Source: Paenibacillus sp. ACRRY (GTDB taxonomy: Bacteria > Bacillota > Bacilli > Paenibacillales > Paenibacillaceae). From it: DNA of 64,000 nt. Below the pieces are notes generated by a model. It was not told the origin of the DNA. It was given only the letters and a program-made list of their open reading frames with translations, and searched no databases. The stretch lies in the NCBI RefSeq assembly GCF_022346995.1, contig NZ_JAKRNM010000001.1, forward strand, positions 2,046,001 through 2,110,000, read 5' to 3'. Positions 16,514 to 25,056 of this stretch are shown here, in pieces. The position numbers and the translations under genes are program-made. Within the stretch, counting starts at the first letter, position 1; each line of letters begins with the position of its first letter.

Positions 16514-17644
16514 CTAGGCCTTGCTCGCGTATTGCAGGTACAGTTTTTTCAGTTCATTAACCGATCTGCCCAACGAATAGTGCGTTTTGGCCTTCTCACA
16601 CGCCGAGCGTGCAAGTTCGTAACGGTACGAAGGATCCAGCATGACTTTCTCCAACGCCTCAGCAAGTGCCGAAGGGTCCTCAGGGGGAACGAGCAGCCCG
16701 TTGCTGCCGTTCTCAATCTGTTCAGGAATTCCGCCCACATCCGTACCTATAAGTGCGAGACAACTCAGAGCTGCCTCAGCAAACACGGAACCAAAGGCCT
16801 CTGCACGGGAAGGAAGTACAAATATATCGAAAAATGGCATGAACTCTTCCGGATGCAGGGTATATCCATAAAAAATAGTCTCGTTATAGATGCCCAGACG
16901 CTGAGCCAACTCTTCCAAATCAGGTCGAATTGGACCATCCCCGATTATATGCAGAACATAGTCATGACCTCTACCTTTGAGTTCCGCGCAGGCTTTGAAC
17001 AAAATGTCCAGACCTTTGGCCGGAACAAGCCGGCATACCGTAACCAGCTGCGGGATCGCATTGTCATGAGGAATGGGTTTAAAGCGTTTCTCATCAAATC
17101 CGTTCGGAATGATGCCAATGACGTCAGGCTGCTTCACATAAGGAGACAAATACTGCCGAAATGAATCGGAGACGGTTAACAACCGCTCTGCCTGATGCTC
17201 CAGCTCGCCGTAAATGGCAATCAGAAACTGATGATCCAGACCGCCTGGCTCAATTCGTCCATTCAGAATCAACTCACGCTCATAACTGGAGTGAATGGTC
17301 TGAATGAGTGGTGTATCTGGAAATACACTTTTCATGGCAAGACCTGCAATGGGATGGTGAGCATGAATCAAATCATAGGGCTTCTGAATCCGCAGCTTCG
17401 TCCACCATAAATAATCACGGTAAGTCTGCATATATTTTTGAACGACAGGACTTTCCTGATACTTGGTCCAATCGAACGTTTCGAACTGCACGTCCTCCCT
17501 GCCCTTGTTGCGAATTCGCTTCGGCAGCGAGAATAAGTCCATCTCCCACCTCGGGGACGTAAACCTCTCCTGCATATACGGAATCATAGAGGATACACCT
17601 CCGGGCTGCTCCGGAGGAAAGAAAAGCGCCTGCAGCAATTTCAC
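16514..17644 (-). CDS. Glycosyltransferase family 4 protein
   Basis: A 376-residue GT-B enzyme. The N-terminal acceptor domain has the glycine-rich loop FPPEQPGGVSSM and DLIHAHHPIAGL; the C-terminal donor domain has GIIPNGFDEKRFKP, VCRLVPAKGLDILFKA, IIGDGP and the E-x7-E region PSRAEAFGSVFAEAALS that holds the sugar nucleotide. It is probably a cytoplasmic retaining transferase for a surface glycan or glycolipid. The gene stands alone, so the acceptor is unknown. GTG 17644 follows AAAGGGGG. Confidence 0.92.
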   Translation of the reverse strand: MKLLQALFFPPEQPGGVSSMIPYMQERFTSPRWEMDLFSLPKRIRNKGREDVQFETFDWTKYQESPVVQKYMQTYRDYLWWTKLRIQKPYDLIHAHHPIAGLAMKSVFPDTPLIQTIHSSYERELILNGRIEPGGLDHQFLIAIYGELEHQAERLLTVSDSFRQYLSPYVKQPDVIGIIPNGFDEKRFKPIPHDNAIPQLVTVCRLVPAKGLDILFKACAELKGRGHDYVLHIIGDGPIRPDLEELAQRLGIYNETIFYGYTLHPEEFMPFFDIFVLPSRAEAFGSVFAEAALSCLALIGTDVGGIPEQIENGSNGLLVPPEDPSALAEALEKVMLDPSYRYELARSACEKAKTHYSLGRSVNELKKLYLQYASKA

Positions 17645-17836
17645 CGTTAGTTTCCCCCTTTCTAGCTTCAGTCTTTCAGTACATCTTCAATCATGATATA
17701 TTAGAACGTATGTTTCAGTAAAGAAATAACTGTTTATTCATCACCATTTTAACAACAACGTTGCAGCTTGCAGACCCTAAGGAATGATCCGGTAAGGGTT
17801 ACACGGACAAGCTAATGAAAAGGAGAGCAACAAGAC

Positions 17837-19231
17837 ATGAGCAAGCCTTCACTCCCTGAGTCGTATATACATCATATTCGGGAAATGCTCGGCTCAGAAG
17901 CAGAAGCATTTATTGACAGCTATGAAGAGCCTCGTGTACAGGGGTTACGTTTTAACTCCATCAAAGCTACACCAGAGCTCAAAAAGCAGGTTATAGAGCA
18001 GTTTAACCTGACCCAGGTTCCCTGGTGCGAGACGGGATACTACTACCAATCGAATGAACGTCCTGGCAAACATGTGTATCATGCTGCAGGACTGTACTAT
18101 ATTCAGGAGCCCTCTGCGATGTCGGCCGTGGAAATGCTGAACCCACAACCGGGTGAGATCATTTTGGATCTCGCGGCTGCACCAGGTGGCAAAACAACCC
18201 ACATCGCCTCACTCATGGAAGACCAAGGGCTGCTCGTTTCCAATGAAATTCATCCGTCTAGAGCGAAAATCTTGGCAGAGAACGTGGAACGAATGGGCCT
18301 TTCTTCAGTCGTTGTTACTAGTGCAGCTCCAGGAGAATTGTCGGCGCGCTTTCCGGCAGCCTTTGACCGGATTATGCTGGATGCCCCTTGCTCTGGCGAA
18401 GGTATGTTCCGGAAAGATCCGGATGCGGTCACCGAGTGGAGCGATGATCTGGTCACCCTATGTGTGAACAGACAATGGGACATTTTGCAGGATGCGTATA
18501 TCATGCTTAAGCCGGGCGGGACATTGGCTTATTCCACTTGCACATTCAATCGCGAAGAAAATGAAGGCATGATGGAACGTTTCGTTGCCGCTTATCCAGA
18601 TCTGACTCTTGTACGGACTGAACGAATCTGGCCTCACTCGGCTCAGGGCGAGGGACATTTTGTAGCTGTAGTGACCAAAGCGGATTCCCAAGCTTATACA
18701 TCCCAAGAACCGGATGAACAACCTCGCAAACGCAAAGAAAAAAGGGGCAGGAATCCACGCCAAACAGCATCATCCAAAGAACTAGAATCCGCGTGGAATG
18801 CTTACCTGGTCTGGAGTTCTGACCATACAGACACTGTAGCTAACGGAAACGGCAAACCTCTGCTTTTCGGTGAAGCTTTATATGTACTGCCAGAGCGTGC
18901 TGACCAGCTGCTGACCGATGATCGGTTAAACGGATTGAAGCTGCCCCGTCCAGGACTCCATGTCGGCGACTGGAAAAAAGGGCGCTTCGAGCCTGCTCAT
19001 GCACTCGCGCTCGCTCTGGGACAACATCAGACTGTCAACATGCAGCATGTCTCCCTGGATGCAGAGACCAGCCAAGTGGCGGCATATCTTCGCGGTGAGA
19101 GCCTTCCTGCCGAAAGTGGGCTTACCGGATGGACTCTTGTGACTGCCAACGGGCTCCCCCTGGGGTGGGGAAAAGCCAGTGCAGGACAGTTAAAGAACCG
19201 TTTGCCTAAGGGTCTTAGACGTATGCAGTAG
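17837..19231 (+). CDS. RsmF-type rRNA (cytosine-5) methyltransferase, paralog 1
   Basis: A 464-residue SAM-dependent RNA methyltransferase. The SAM site is DLAAAPGGKTTHIAS, and the two catalytic cysteines of m5C enzymes lie in LDAPCSGEGMFRKDP and YSTCTFNREEN. The C-terminal third has the extra domains of RsmF-like proteins (end: GWTLVTANGLPLGWGKA). The expected target is a cytosine in 16S rRNA near the decoding centre. A second, longer member of the same family lies at 23184 on the other strand, so the two may have divided substrates. ATG 17853 is not needed; ATG 17837 has AAAGGAGAG upstream. Confidence 0.92.
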   Translation: MSKPSLPESYIHHIREMLGSEAEAFIDSYEEPRVQGLRFNSIKATPELKKQVIEQFNLTQVPWCETGYYYQSNERPGKHVYHAAGLYYIQEPSAMSAVEMLNPQPGEIILDLAAAPGGKTTHIASLMEDQGLLVSNEIHPSRAKILAENVERMGLSSVVVTSAAPGELSARFPAAFDRIMLDAPCSGEGMFRKDPDAVTEWSDDLVTLCVNRQWDILQDAYIMLKPGGTLAYSTCTFNREENEGMMERFVAAYPDLTLVRTERIWPHSAQGEGHFVAVVTKADSQAYTSQEPDEQPRKRKEKRGRNPRQTASSKELESAWNAYLVWSSDHTDTVANGNGKPLLFGEALYVLPERADQLLTDDRLNGLKLPRPGLHVGDWKKGRFEPAHALALALGQHQTVNMQHVSLDAETSQVAAYLRGESLPAESGLTGWTLVTANGLPLGWGKASAGQLKNRLPKGLRRMQ

Positions 19232-19249
19232 ACTAACCTTATCACGACT

Positions 19250-19282
19250 AAAAGCCGGCGAGCATCAGTGCTCCCGGCTTTA
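19250..19282 (+). terminator. Terminator of methyltransferase paralog 1
   Basis: TAAAGCCGG and CCGGCTTTA pair around GAGCA-TCAG-TGCTC, followed by CCTTTTTG. Confidence 0.75.
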
Positions 19283-19343
19283 CCTTTTTGTTCATTCATT
19301 GAGATAACAAGTAGATGAAATTCATCTGTTTTTCAAATTACAT

Positions 19344-19889
19344 CTAGGATTGTAACGGCTTCACAAACGTACTGTAACCATCGATTTTCCCCACAAAGGT
19401 ATACCCATTCCGCGGGTAAAATTCATTCAGCCTCTCATTGTCACCCACACAATCCAATCGCATGACGCTTTTGTTTTCAAATTGGATACCACTGCTGGAC
19501 CAACCCAAAATGTCGCGACCCAGTCCGGTACGGGCGTACTTTCTCCGAATGGCCAAACGATGCAAATAAACGGCGCCATCCTCTTGATGTGCTTTTGGTC
19601 CCCATAGTTGGGTATCCCAAGCACTTGGCTGCTGCATCAGAATAACCATCCCTGCCACTTCGTTTTCTTTCTTAAAGACAAACACATCTCCCCGGCGAAT
19701 CGCCCCTGCCGTATCGTGAGAATCCTCACCTTTCAACAGCGCACTCCACTGGGAAGATCCCCGGCTTCGTAACCATTCGGCTGTCTCCCTAAGCAGGGAT
19801 AGCACATCCTCAGTGTCCTCCGGCTGAGCCTGCATCGCTCTGAAATCATCGTTAATATATTCTGTAATGATTTTAAATGAGTGCTTCAT
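19344..19889 (-). CDS. GNAT family N-acetyltransferase
   Basis: A 181-residue acetyltransferase. The acetyl-CoA binding motif is seen in YLHRLAIRRKYARTGLGRDI, preceded by the strand VAGMVILMQ and followed by RLDCVGDNERLNEFYPRNGY, the usual GNAT C-terminal strand and helix. ATG 19889 was chosen because GGAGGAGAACC precedes it; the frame extends upstream to 19967 without a ribosome site. The substrate is unknown. It stands just downstream of the acidic-repeat protein, separated by that gene's terminator. Confidence 0.9.
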   Translation of the reverse strand: MKHSFKIITEYINDDFRAMQAQPEDTEDVLSLLRETAEWLRSRGSSQWSALLKGEDSHDTAGAIRRGDVFVFKKENEVAGMVILMQQPSAWDTQLWGPKAHQEDGAVYLHRLAIRRKYARTGLGRDILGWSSSGIQFENKSVMRLDCVGDNERLNEFYPRNGYTFVGKIDGYSTFVKPLQS

Positions 19890-19972
19890 GGTTCTCCTCC
19901 AATTCCAGATCTCTTTCGAACTAATGGAACTATACCCGGAATTGATTTTTTCGTCAAAATAAATCAAAAAAA

Positions 19973-19996
19973 GGTAAAAGGCCTAAGCCTCTTACC
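19973..19996 (-). terminator. Terminator overlapping the stop codon of the acidic-repeat gene
   Basis: GGTAAGAGGC and GCCTTTTACC pair, with TTTTTTT following on the minus strand. The stop codon TAA (19994-19992) is part of the stem. Confidence 0.8.
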
Positions 19997-21050
19997 CGTC
20001 AATCTTCGCTTCGTCAATAATCTGGTTCCGATACAGCATGGTAAGGTGCAAAGTGTCGAATTCAAGTTCCTTGTCCAGTTCCTGAAGCAGCACCTCAACC
20101 AAGTCCCTCCTCTGTGCACTGGTTCCGGGCACTTGATAATCCATATAGCCCGTCAGGTCGGCATGAGAAGTATCAATGGTTGCCGTCCCCACAGGTAATC
20201 CGCCACGTTCCTGCAGAAATAGCTCATAAACCCTGAATTCACGGTCCTTGCGCACCAACATGACATAACAGGAATCCTCTGCTTCGTCCATCTCATCTTC
20301 AGAATGGTCCCAGTCCTCGTATTCGGTAAATTCCTCTTCTGCCGAGTCATCCTCAAAGTCGCGGTGCACCCACTCCATGGACTCCAGCTCATTACCCTGA
20401 TGCCACATGCGAAGAGTAATCGTGTCAATCACTTCTTCGTCGAGTTCTCTTACGAGCAGCTCGGCTGCAGCATCAAGCTGGCTCTCTAAAGGCACGTCAT
20501 ACCAGTGTATCTCGCCTTGAATGTCGGCCCCGTATTGTTTCAATGAAGCTTCTGCCAGCTCAGTCCCGTCAGCATCGTTAAACACATAGGTCGATATGTT
20601 TCGTCCGGCAGTTACAAGCTCCATCTCCAGCACATGTTCCCGATCTTCATATGTAAAAGCTTCATCTGTTGTATCCGGAATTACGCGTGAATCATCCACA
20701 TCCTCCATGTGTTCATCAGCATCGTAGTACATATCATCCGACTGACGTTCAGGATCAAATTCCAGGTTTTGCAGAACGGAATGCAATGTGCCACAGCTGA
20801 CTAGCACTTCATAATAGATTGCCTCCACTGCATCCGTAAGTGATCGGATATACGCATGAACCTGATCAATGATGTGCTTTTCCTCATCCGCTGAAACCAA
20901 TTCCCGTTCCATCTGAAGACTGCCAGACAAACGGTCTCCTTCTCTATATACCAGCAGAAGTGAACCCGCGTATTGATCATTCACCATTACATCGAGCACT
21001 TCACCACCTGATGTACGCAGATCCGGAATCAGCTCCACTTTCTGTTTCAT
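19992..21050 (-). CDS. Acidic protein of unknown function with three degenerate repeats (352 aa)
   Basis: I do not recognise the family. ATG 21050 has GGAGGAGG 8 nt upstream; the frame is open to 21086. By eye the protein consists of three related units of about 90 residues, each starting with a beta-strand-rich half and ending in a helix with a pattern like LVRELDEEVIDTITLRMW and LLQELDKELEFDTLHLTMLY. They are joined by very acidic linkers (for example EEEFTEYEDWDHSEDEMDEA). There is no signal or membrane segment. The acidity suggests an adaptor or a protein that binds a basic partner, but this is speculation. Confidence 0.75.
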   Translation of the reverse strand: MKQKVELIPDLRTSGGEVLDVMVNDQYAGSLLLVYREGDRLSGSLQMERELVSADEEKHIIDQVHAYIRSLTDAVEAIYYEVLVSCGTLHSVLQNLEFDPERQSDDMYYDADEHMEDVDDSRVIPDTTDEAFTYEDREHVLEMELVTAGRNISTYVFNDADGTELAEASLKQYGADIQGEIHWYDVPLESQLDAAAELLVRELDEEVIDTITLRMWHQGNELESMEWVHRDFEDDSAEEEFTEYEDWDHSEDEMDEAEDSCYVMLVRKDREFRVYELFLQERGGLPVGTATIDTSHADLTGYMDYQVPGTSAQRRDLVEVLLQELDKELEFDTLHLTMLYRNQIIDEAKIDG

Positions 21051-21151
21051 GTGCCTGTCCTCCTCCATTTCTAATGGTATTCTCATAGGTTACCCATGAG
21101 GCCAGTAGATTATGAAGCAGGAGCCTTAGAAAATGAAAAATGTGGTTGTCA

Positions 21152-21955
21152 TTAGAAAGCTAAGACGTGTTTTTGAACGGCATGTGCAACACCCTGCTCG
21201 TTATTGGAGAGTGTCACTTCGTCCGCAGCAGCCTTCACCTCATCCGGCGAGTTGTCCATTGCGATTCCTTTGCCCGCATAAGTCAGCATCGTAATATCAT
21301 TGTAGTAGTTGCCGATTGCCAAAATTTCGGAAGGCACAATACCTTTGGATTCGGCTAATCTCTTCAGCGCCGCTCCCTTGGAGGCTTCCGGGTGCATCAG
21401 ATCAATGAAAAAGTCACCACTGCGAGTCATGTAGTATGGCAGATTCCAAGTTCTCCATTCCTGCTGAACCTTGTCCATCTGCTCTATTGGGCCAAACGCG
21501 GTGAATTTGGCAAGTGGTTCTGTCAGATCTGCCCACTGCGGGAGCTTTAAGGGCTCCATCATGAAGTTGTTGTACATCTCCCGAACCTGTAATTCCAATC
21601 CTTCCGGTTGATCCACATATAATCCAAATGCCGTGTTGATGTCAAAATGCACACCGTTTGTACGGCAGTATGTTACAAAGGGCTCCAAGCCCTGACCATC
21701 CATGGCAAATCTGTGCACAATTTCACGGCTCTCCACTTCGGCCGTCACGGCTCCGTTATGTGTAATCACATATCCGTCAAGCCCTATTCGCTTCATAAAA
21801 GGAATGGTGTTGGCCGGGCCTCTCCCCGAACACAGAACGATCTCGGCTCCCTGACGGGAAGCACGGATCAGGATCTCTTGGGTCCATTCGGTAAGCTCAT
21901 GATGATCGTTAAGCAGTGTGCCATCTACGTCGAGCGCAATTAATTTGATTGTCAT
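21152..21955 (-). CDS. HAD-superfamily phosphatase, Cof type
   Basis: A 267-residue member of the Cof/YidA group. Motif I is LIALDVDGTLLND (nucleophile Asp), motif II is IVLCSGRGP, and motifs III and IV appear in EASKGAALKRLAESKG and ILAIGNYYNDITMLTYAG. The usual ASP of motif IV (GDxxND) is replaced by N-Y-Y-ND, with GN instead of GD, which is seen in some members. It probably removes phosphate from a sugar phosphate or nucleotide in the cytoplasm. ATG 21955 follows GAGGAG at 10 nt. Its 5' leader is the palindromic repeat island. Confidence 0.92.
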   Translation of the reverse strand: MTIKLIALDVDGTLLNDHHELTEWTQEILIRASRQGAEIVLCSGRGPANTIPFMKRIGLDGYVITHNGAVTAEVESREIVHRFAMDGQGLEPFVTYCRTNGVHFDINTAFGLYVDQPEGLELQVREMYNNFMMEPLKLPQWADLTEPLAKFTAFGPIEQMDKVQQEWRTWNLPYYMTRSGDFFIDLMHPEASKGAALKRLAESKGIVPSEILAIGNYYNDITMLTYAGKGIAMDNSPDEVKAAADEVTLSNNEQGVAHAVQKHVLAF

Positions 21956-22000
21956 CGGGTCTTCACTCCTCAACTGTTTAAGTAATCGCACCCTCCCAAA

Positions 22001-22043
22001 CCCTCCCTTCCGAGGGAGGGCCCCAGAGGGCTCTGCCCTCTGG
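22001..22043. repeat. Two adjacent GC-rich palindromes
   Basis: CCCTCCC/GGGAGGG (22001-22020) and CCAGAGGG/CCCTCTGG (22023-22043) form two hairpins side by side in the leader of the HAD gene. They belong to the same palindrome-rich island as the tandem array that follows. Confidence 0.75.
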
Positions 22044-22166
22044 ACTCCCGTCTGTTGATCGGAGTTTGGTCGGTTCTTGCTATGTGACGGTGGTGTGGGA
22101 GCGCTTGTCTGCCTGTATCTCCGCTTACCGCGCAAACCAGGCCAAGCTCAAGTGCGACCATTTCGA

Positions 22167-22440
22167 GCAGGGCTTCGCCCTCTGCCCGGGGCTCCCTGCT
22201 CCGCTCCGCGAAGGACGGGAGCCTGTGGCTGGTGGGCAGGGCTTCGCTCTCTGCCCGGGGCTCCCTGCTCCGCTTCGCGAAGGGCGGGAGCTTGCGCCTG
22301 CGGCTGGTGGGCAGGGCTTCGCTTTCTGCCCGGGGCTCCCTGCTCCGCTTCGCGAAGGACGGGAGCTGGTGCCTGCGGCTGGTGGGCAGGGCTTCGCCTT
22401 CTGCCCGGCTCCCTGCTCCGCTTCGCGAAGGTCGGGAGCT
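22167..22440. repeat. Tandem array of a 69-75 bp GC-rich palindromic unit (3.7 copies)
   Basis: Units begin with GCAGGGCTTCG at 22167, 22236, 22311 and 22386; the last is cut short at 22440, directly against the stop codon of the pseudouridine synthase gene. Each unit has two self-complementary parts: GCAGGGC-TTC-GCCCTCTGC and GCTCCC...CTTCGCGAAG...GGGAGC. Differences between units are single bases, so the amplification is fairly recent. Composition is far more GC-rich than the surroundings. No spacers are present, so it is not a CRISPR array. Confidence 0.9.
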
Positions 22441-23187
22441 TTACTTACGCAGACAGGCCAGCTCGTCTGCGGTTAGTTCGCGGTATCTGCCGATCGGAAG
22501 CTCCGTATCAAGCTGTAGGTCGCCCATGGCTACCCTTTTCAAATAAACCACTCGTTTGCCTACAGCCTGGAACATCCGTTTTACCTGATGGAATTTGCCC
22601 TCGTGGATAATGAGAGAGATCGAAGAGATCACTCCCTCCTCCGTCTCCTCATGATGAAGCACAGTCAACTCTGCTGGCATGGCTTCATAACCATCATCTA
22701 GCTGTATGCCAGCCTTGAAACGTTGAACATCCTCGTCGTCCACTTTCCCAAATACGCGGGCTTCGTATGTTTTGGGTACATGCTTGCGTGGAGATAACAG
22801 ATCATGCGCAAGCGGACCGTCATTCGTCAGAATGAGCAATCCCTCTGTATCTTTATCGAGTCGCCCTACCGGGAACGGATCGAATACCCGGTCCTCTTTG
22901 CGCAGGAGATCCAGAACCGTTTTATCCCTGGCGTCTTCCGTTGCCGACACAACACCCGGAGGTTTATGCAACATCAAATAGATCGTTTCACGGTAAACGA
23001 TACGCTCTCCATCCGCTTCAATTACATTTGTCTCTGGATTTACCTGCATGCCACTATCTTTCACAGCTTTGCCATCGACAAGAATTCTGCCCTGCTTTAC
23101 CATTTTTTTGAGTTCACTCCGGGTGCCTACACCCATATGGCTCAGTATTTTGTCGAGACGCTGTGTTTTCTTTCCTTTGTCACTCAT
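22441..23187 (-). CDS. RsuA/RluB-family pseudouridine synthase
   Basis: A 248-residue rRNA-modifying enzyme. Residues 10-55 are an S4 RNA-binding domain (RLDKILSHMGVGTRSELKKM). The catalytic domain has PVGRLDKDTEGLLILTNDG with the catalytic Asp, and KTYEARVFGKV and KFHQVKRMFQAVGKRV, typical of the RsuA/RluB/E/F group, which isomerise single uridines in 16S or 23S rRNA. The start ATG 23187 overlaps the stop of the rRNA methyltransferase gene in an ATGA, with GGAGGTGG 8 nt upstream inside that gene. The two should be translationally coupled. Confidence 0.93.
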   Translation of the reverse strand: MSDKGKKTQRLDKILSHMGVGTRSELKKMVKQGRILVDGKAVKDSGMQVNPETNVIEADGERIVYRETIYLMLHKPPGVVSATEDARDKTVLDLLRKEDRVFDPFPVGRLDKDTEGLLILTNDGPLAHDLLSPRKHVPKTYEARVFGKVDDEDVQRFKAGIQLDDGYEAMPAELTVLHHEETEEGVISSISLIIHEGKFHQVKRMFQAVGKRVVYLKRVAMGDLQLDTELPIGRYRELTADELACLRK

Positions 23188-24839
23188 ACCGATGTCCACC
23201 TCCAGCCAGCCGGGTACTCATTTTTCAGCACTCCATCCAGCCATTTCCCCCAACCAAGTGCATAGCCATCCACGCATACCAATGCGTAACCTTTGGCAGC
23301 TACCCCAGCCTTACATTCCACGCGCGCTTCTTCGATATTCAGCGTTTCGCCTTTCAGGTACCTCACCGCTTCTCCATTCGCAGAAGCGAGGTTTATAACC
23401 CTTTTCGCCTCAGAACTGTTCAACGCACAAGCCAGTGGATGAGACGGGACAAACCTTCCGTTCTTTACGGTACCCATAAACCATCCGGGCCGGATCACTT
23501 TGAGCCCTTCCAGACGTGATGCGCCAACAGACGATTGATATACACGTTCACCGTAAAATACAGTTTCCCCAAGGAGTTCGAGGTCCAGATGATCTTCAAT
23601 AAACTGTTGATACACGGTCCCAGGGTCAATGTTCACCTGATCGGTTCCTCGACCTTTTCCACGATTGGACTTACGTGCATCACGCTCGTTATTCCTTCCT
23701 GCTTTCCCCTCATTTTTGCCGCCGCGAGCTGGTCTTTCATTCCGTTCTCTCGATTCGGTTCTCATCAATCGTTCGCGTTTTCGATCTGCTTTGCTGAGCG
23801 GCTGAGTTACAGCAATCCCTTGATCTTCGGTGGTCTTGGATACTGTCTCCTCCTTATCCTCAACGCTGCTGACCTGCACTGCAGAAATCTCAGCACGATG
23901 CTGCAATACAGCTACATAATGCCCCTCTCCTTCCAACAAGTGAGGCCATAATCTAGCTGTACCACGCGTCTGATCCAGTACAGTACCCGTCTTTTCTGCC
24001 GTTTCAGGCAGCATCTGGCGTACCCAATCCGGTCTTCCTGGAGCGAACCCGGCTGTTCCCGGAATATCATTAACAGTGAAGTCTGGATTGAGATTCAGAA
24101 ATTCGGCAATCATGGCTTCATTTTCCTCGGGCGCAAACGTACACGTGGAATATACGATCGTCCCTCCCGGAGCGAGCAGCTTCGCAGCTGTCTCCAGAAT
24201 ATCTCGCTGCATCAGCACACACTTCTCCACCGAATGATGTTCCCATGACTTCACCATGTCTTCATCTTTACGGAACATTCCCTCCCCTGAACAAGGGGCA
24301 TCAATTAGTACCTTATTAAAATAATGCGGAAATGCTCCAGCAATCCGCTCCGGCGACTCATTCAGAACAACAGCGTTTCGCACACCGTACAACTCCACAT
24401 TTTTGGCAAGTGCTTTGGTCCGTTCGGAATGGATATCATTGGTCACCAGCACGCCCTTACCCTGCAGCTTCGCTGCGATCTGGGTAGACTTGCCGCCAGG
24501 TGCTGCACACAGATCGAGTACATGGTCCCCTGGCTGAACGCCAAGCAGTTCAACCGGAGCCATTGCGCTTGGTTCCTGAATATAGTATAGACCTGCATGA
24601 TAGTACGGATGTAGACCTGGTTTCACGCCATGGGGCACATAAAAGCCCGTCCCGCACCACGGAATGGGCCGCAAATCAAAAGGAGCCAATTCACCAAATT
24701 GCTCCATGGATATTTTTAACGTATTCACTCGAAGTCCCGCATGTGGAGACTGTTCATATGATTTCATAAATTGTTCAAACTCATCTCCGAGCAAATTTTT
24801 CATACGCTCGGCGAAGATTGAAGGTAGCTGTACAGCCAT
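23184..24839 (-). CDS. RsmF-type rRNA (cytosine-5) methyltransferase, paralog 2
   Basis: A 551-residue enzyme with the SAM loop DLCAAPGGKSTQIAAKL, and catalytic cysteines in LIDAPCSGEGMFRKDE and VYSTCTFAPEENEA. It is the same family as the gene at 17837 but carries a long basic, low-complexity insert between catalytic and C-terminal parts (about residues 340-400, with ERNERPARGGKNEGKAGR), likely a disordered RNA-binding segment. The C-terminal domain ends with YALGWGKWLDGVLKNEYPAG. ATG 24839 (AGGA 9 nt upstream) is preferred over GTG 24845. The last four bases are shared with the pseudouridine synthase gene. Confidence 0.93.
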   Translation of the reverse strand: MAVQLPSIFAERMKNLLGDEFEQFMKSYEQSPHAGLRVNTLKISMEQFGELAPFDLRPIPWCGTGFYVPHGVKPGLHPYYHAGLYYIQEPSAMAPVELLGVQPGDHVLDLCAAPGGKSTQIAAKLQGKGVLVTNDIHSERTKALAKNVELYGVRNAVVLNESPERIAGAFPHYFNKVLIDAPCSGEGMFRKDEDMVKSWEHHSVEKCVLMQRDILETAAKLLAPGGTIVYSTCTFAPEENEAMIAEFLNLNPDFTVNDIPGTAGFAPGRPDWVRQMLPETAEKTGTVLDQTRGTARLWPHLLEGEGHYVAVLQHRAEISAVQVSSVEDKEETVSKTTEDQGIAVTQPLSKADRKRERLMRTESRERNERPARGGKNEGKAGRNNERDARKSNRGKGRGTDQVNIDPGTVYQQFIEDHLDLELLGETVFYGERVYQSSVGASRLEGLKVIRPGWFMGTVKNGRFVPSHPLACALNSSEAKRVINLASANGEAVRYLKGETLNIEEARVECKAGVAAKGYALVCVDGYALGWGKWLDGVLKNEYPAGWRWTSV

Positions 24840-25056
24840 ATTCACTCATCCTGTCCTGTTAAAATGCATATTGTTCTATGTTATCATATCCCGGTGCAGC
24901 TTTCCTATTGATTCGCTGCATATTCCACTACAGCGTGTAATGTTGTATAATGACAAGTAGGTTGATTCTCGTGCAAAAAACGGGTGTTTATGTATATTAT
25001 CCCAACCTCTATTTTTGCCAAAACTATATTTTGATATGATCGATGGGGGATGTCCA

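Noticed and set aside
22167-22440. CRISPR-like array
   Set aside because: The 75-bp units follow each other without spacers, and no cas genes are present.
22066-22610. Long plus-strand open frames across the repeat island
   Set aside because: They arise because the GC-rich 75-bp unit lacks stops; they have no ribosome site and run into the opposite strand of the pseudouridine synthase gene.
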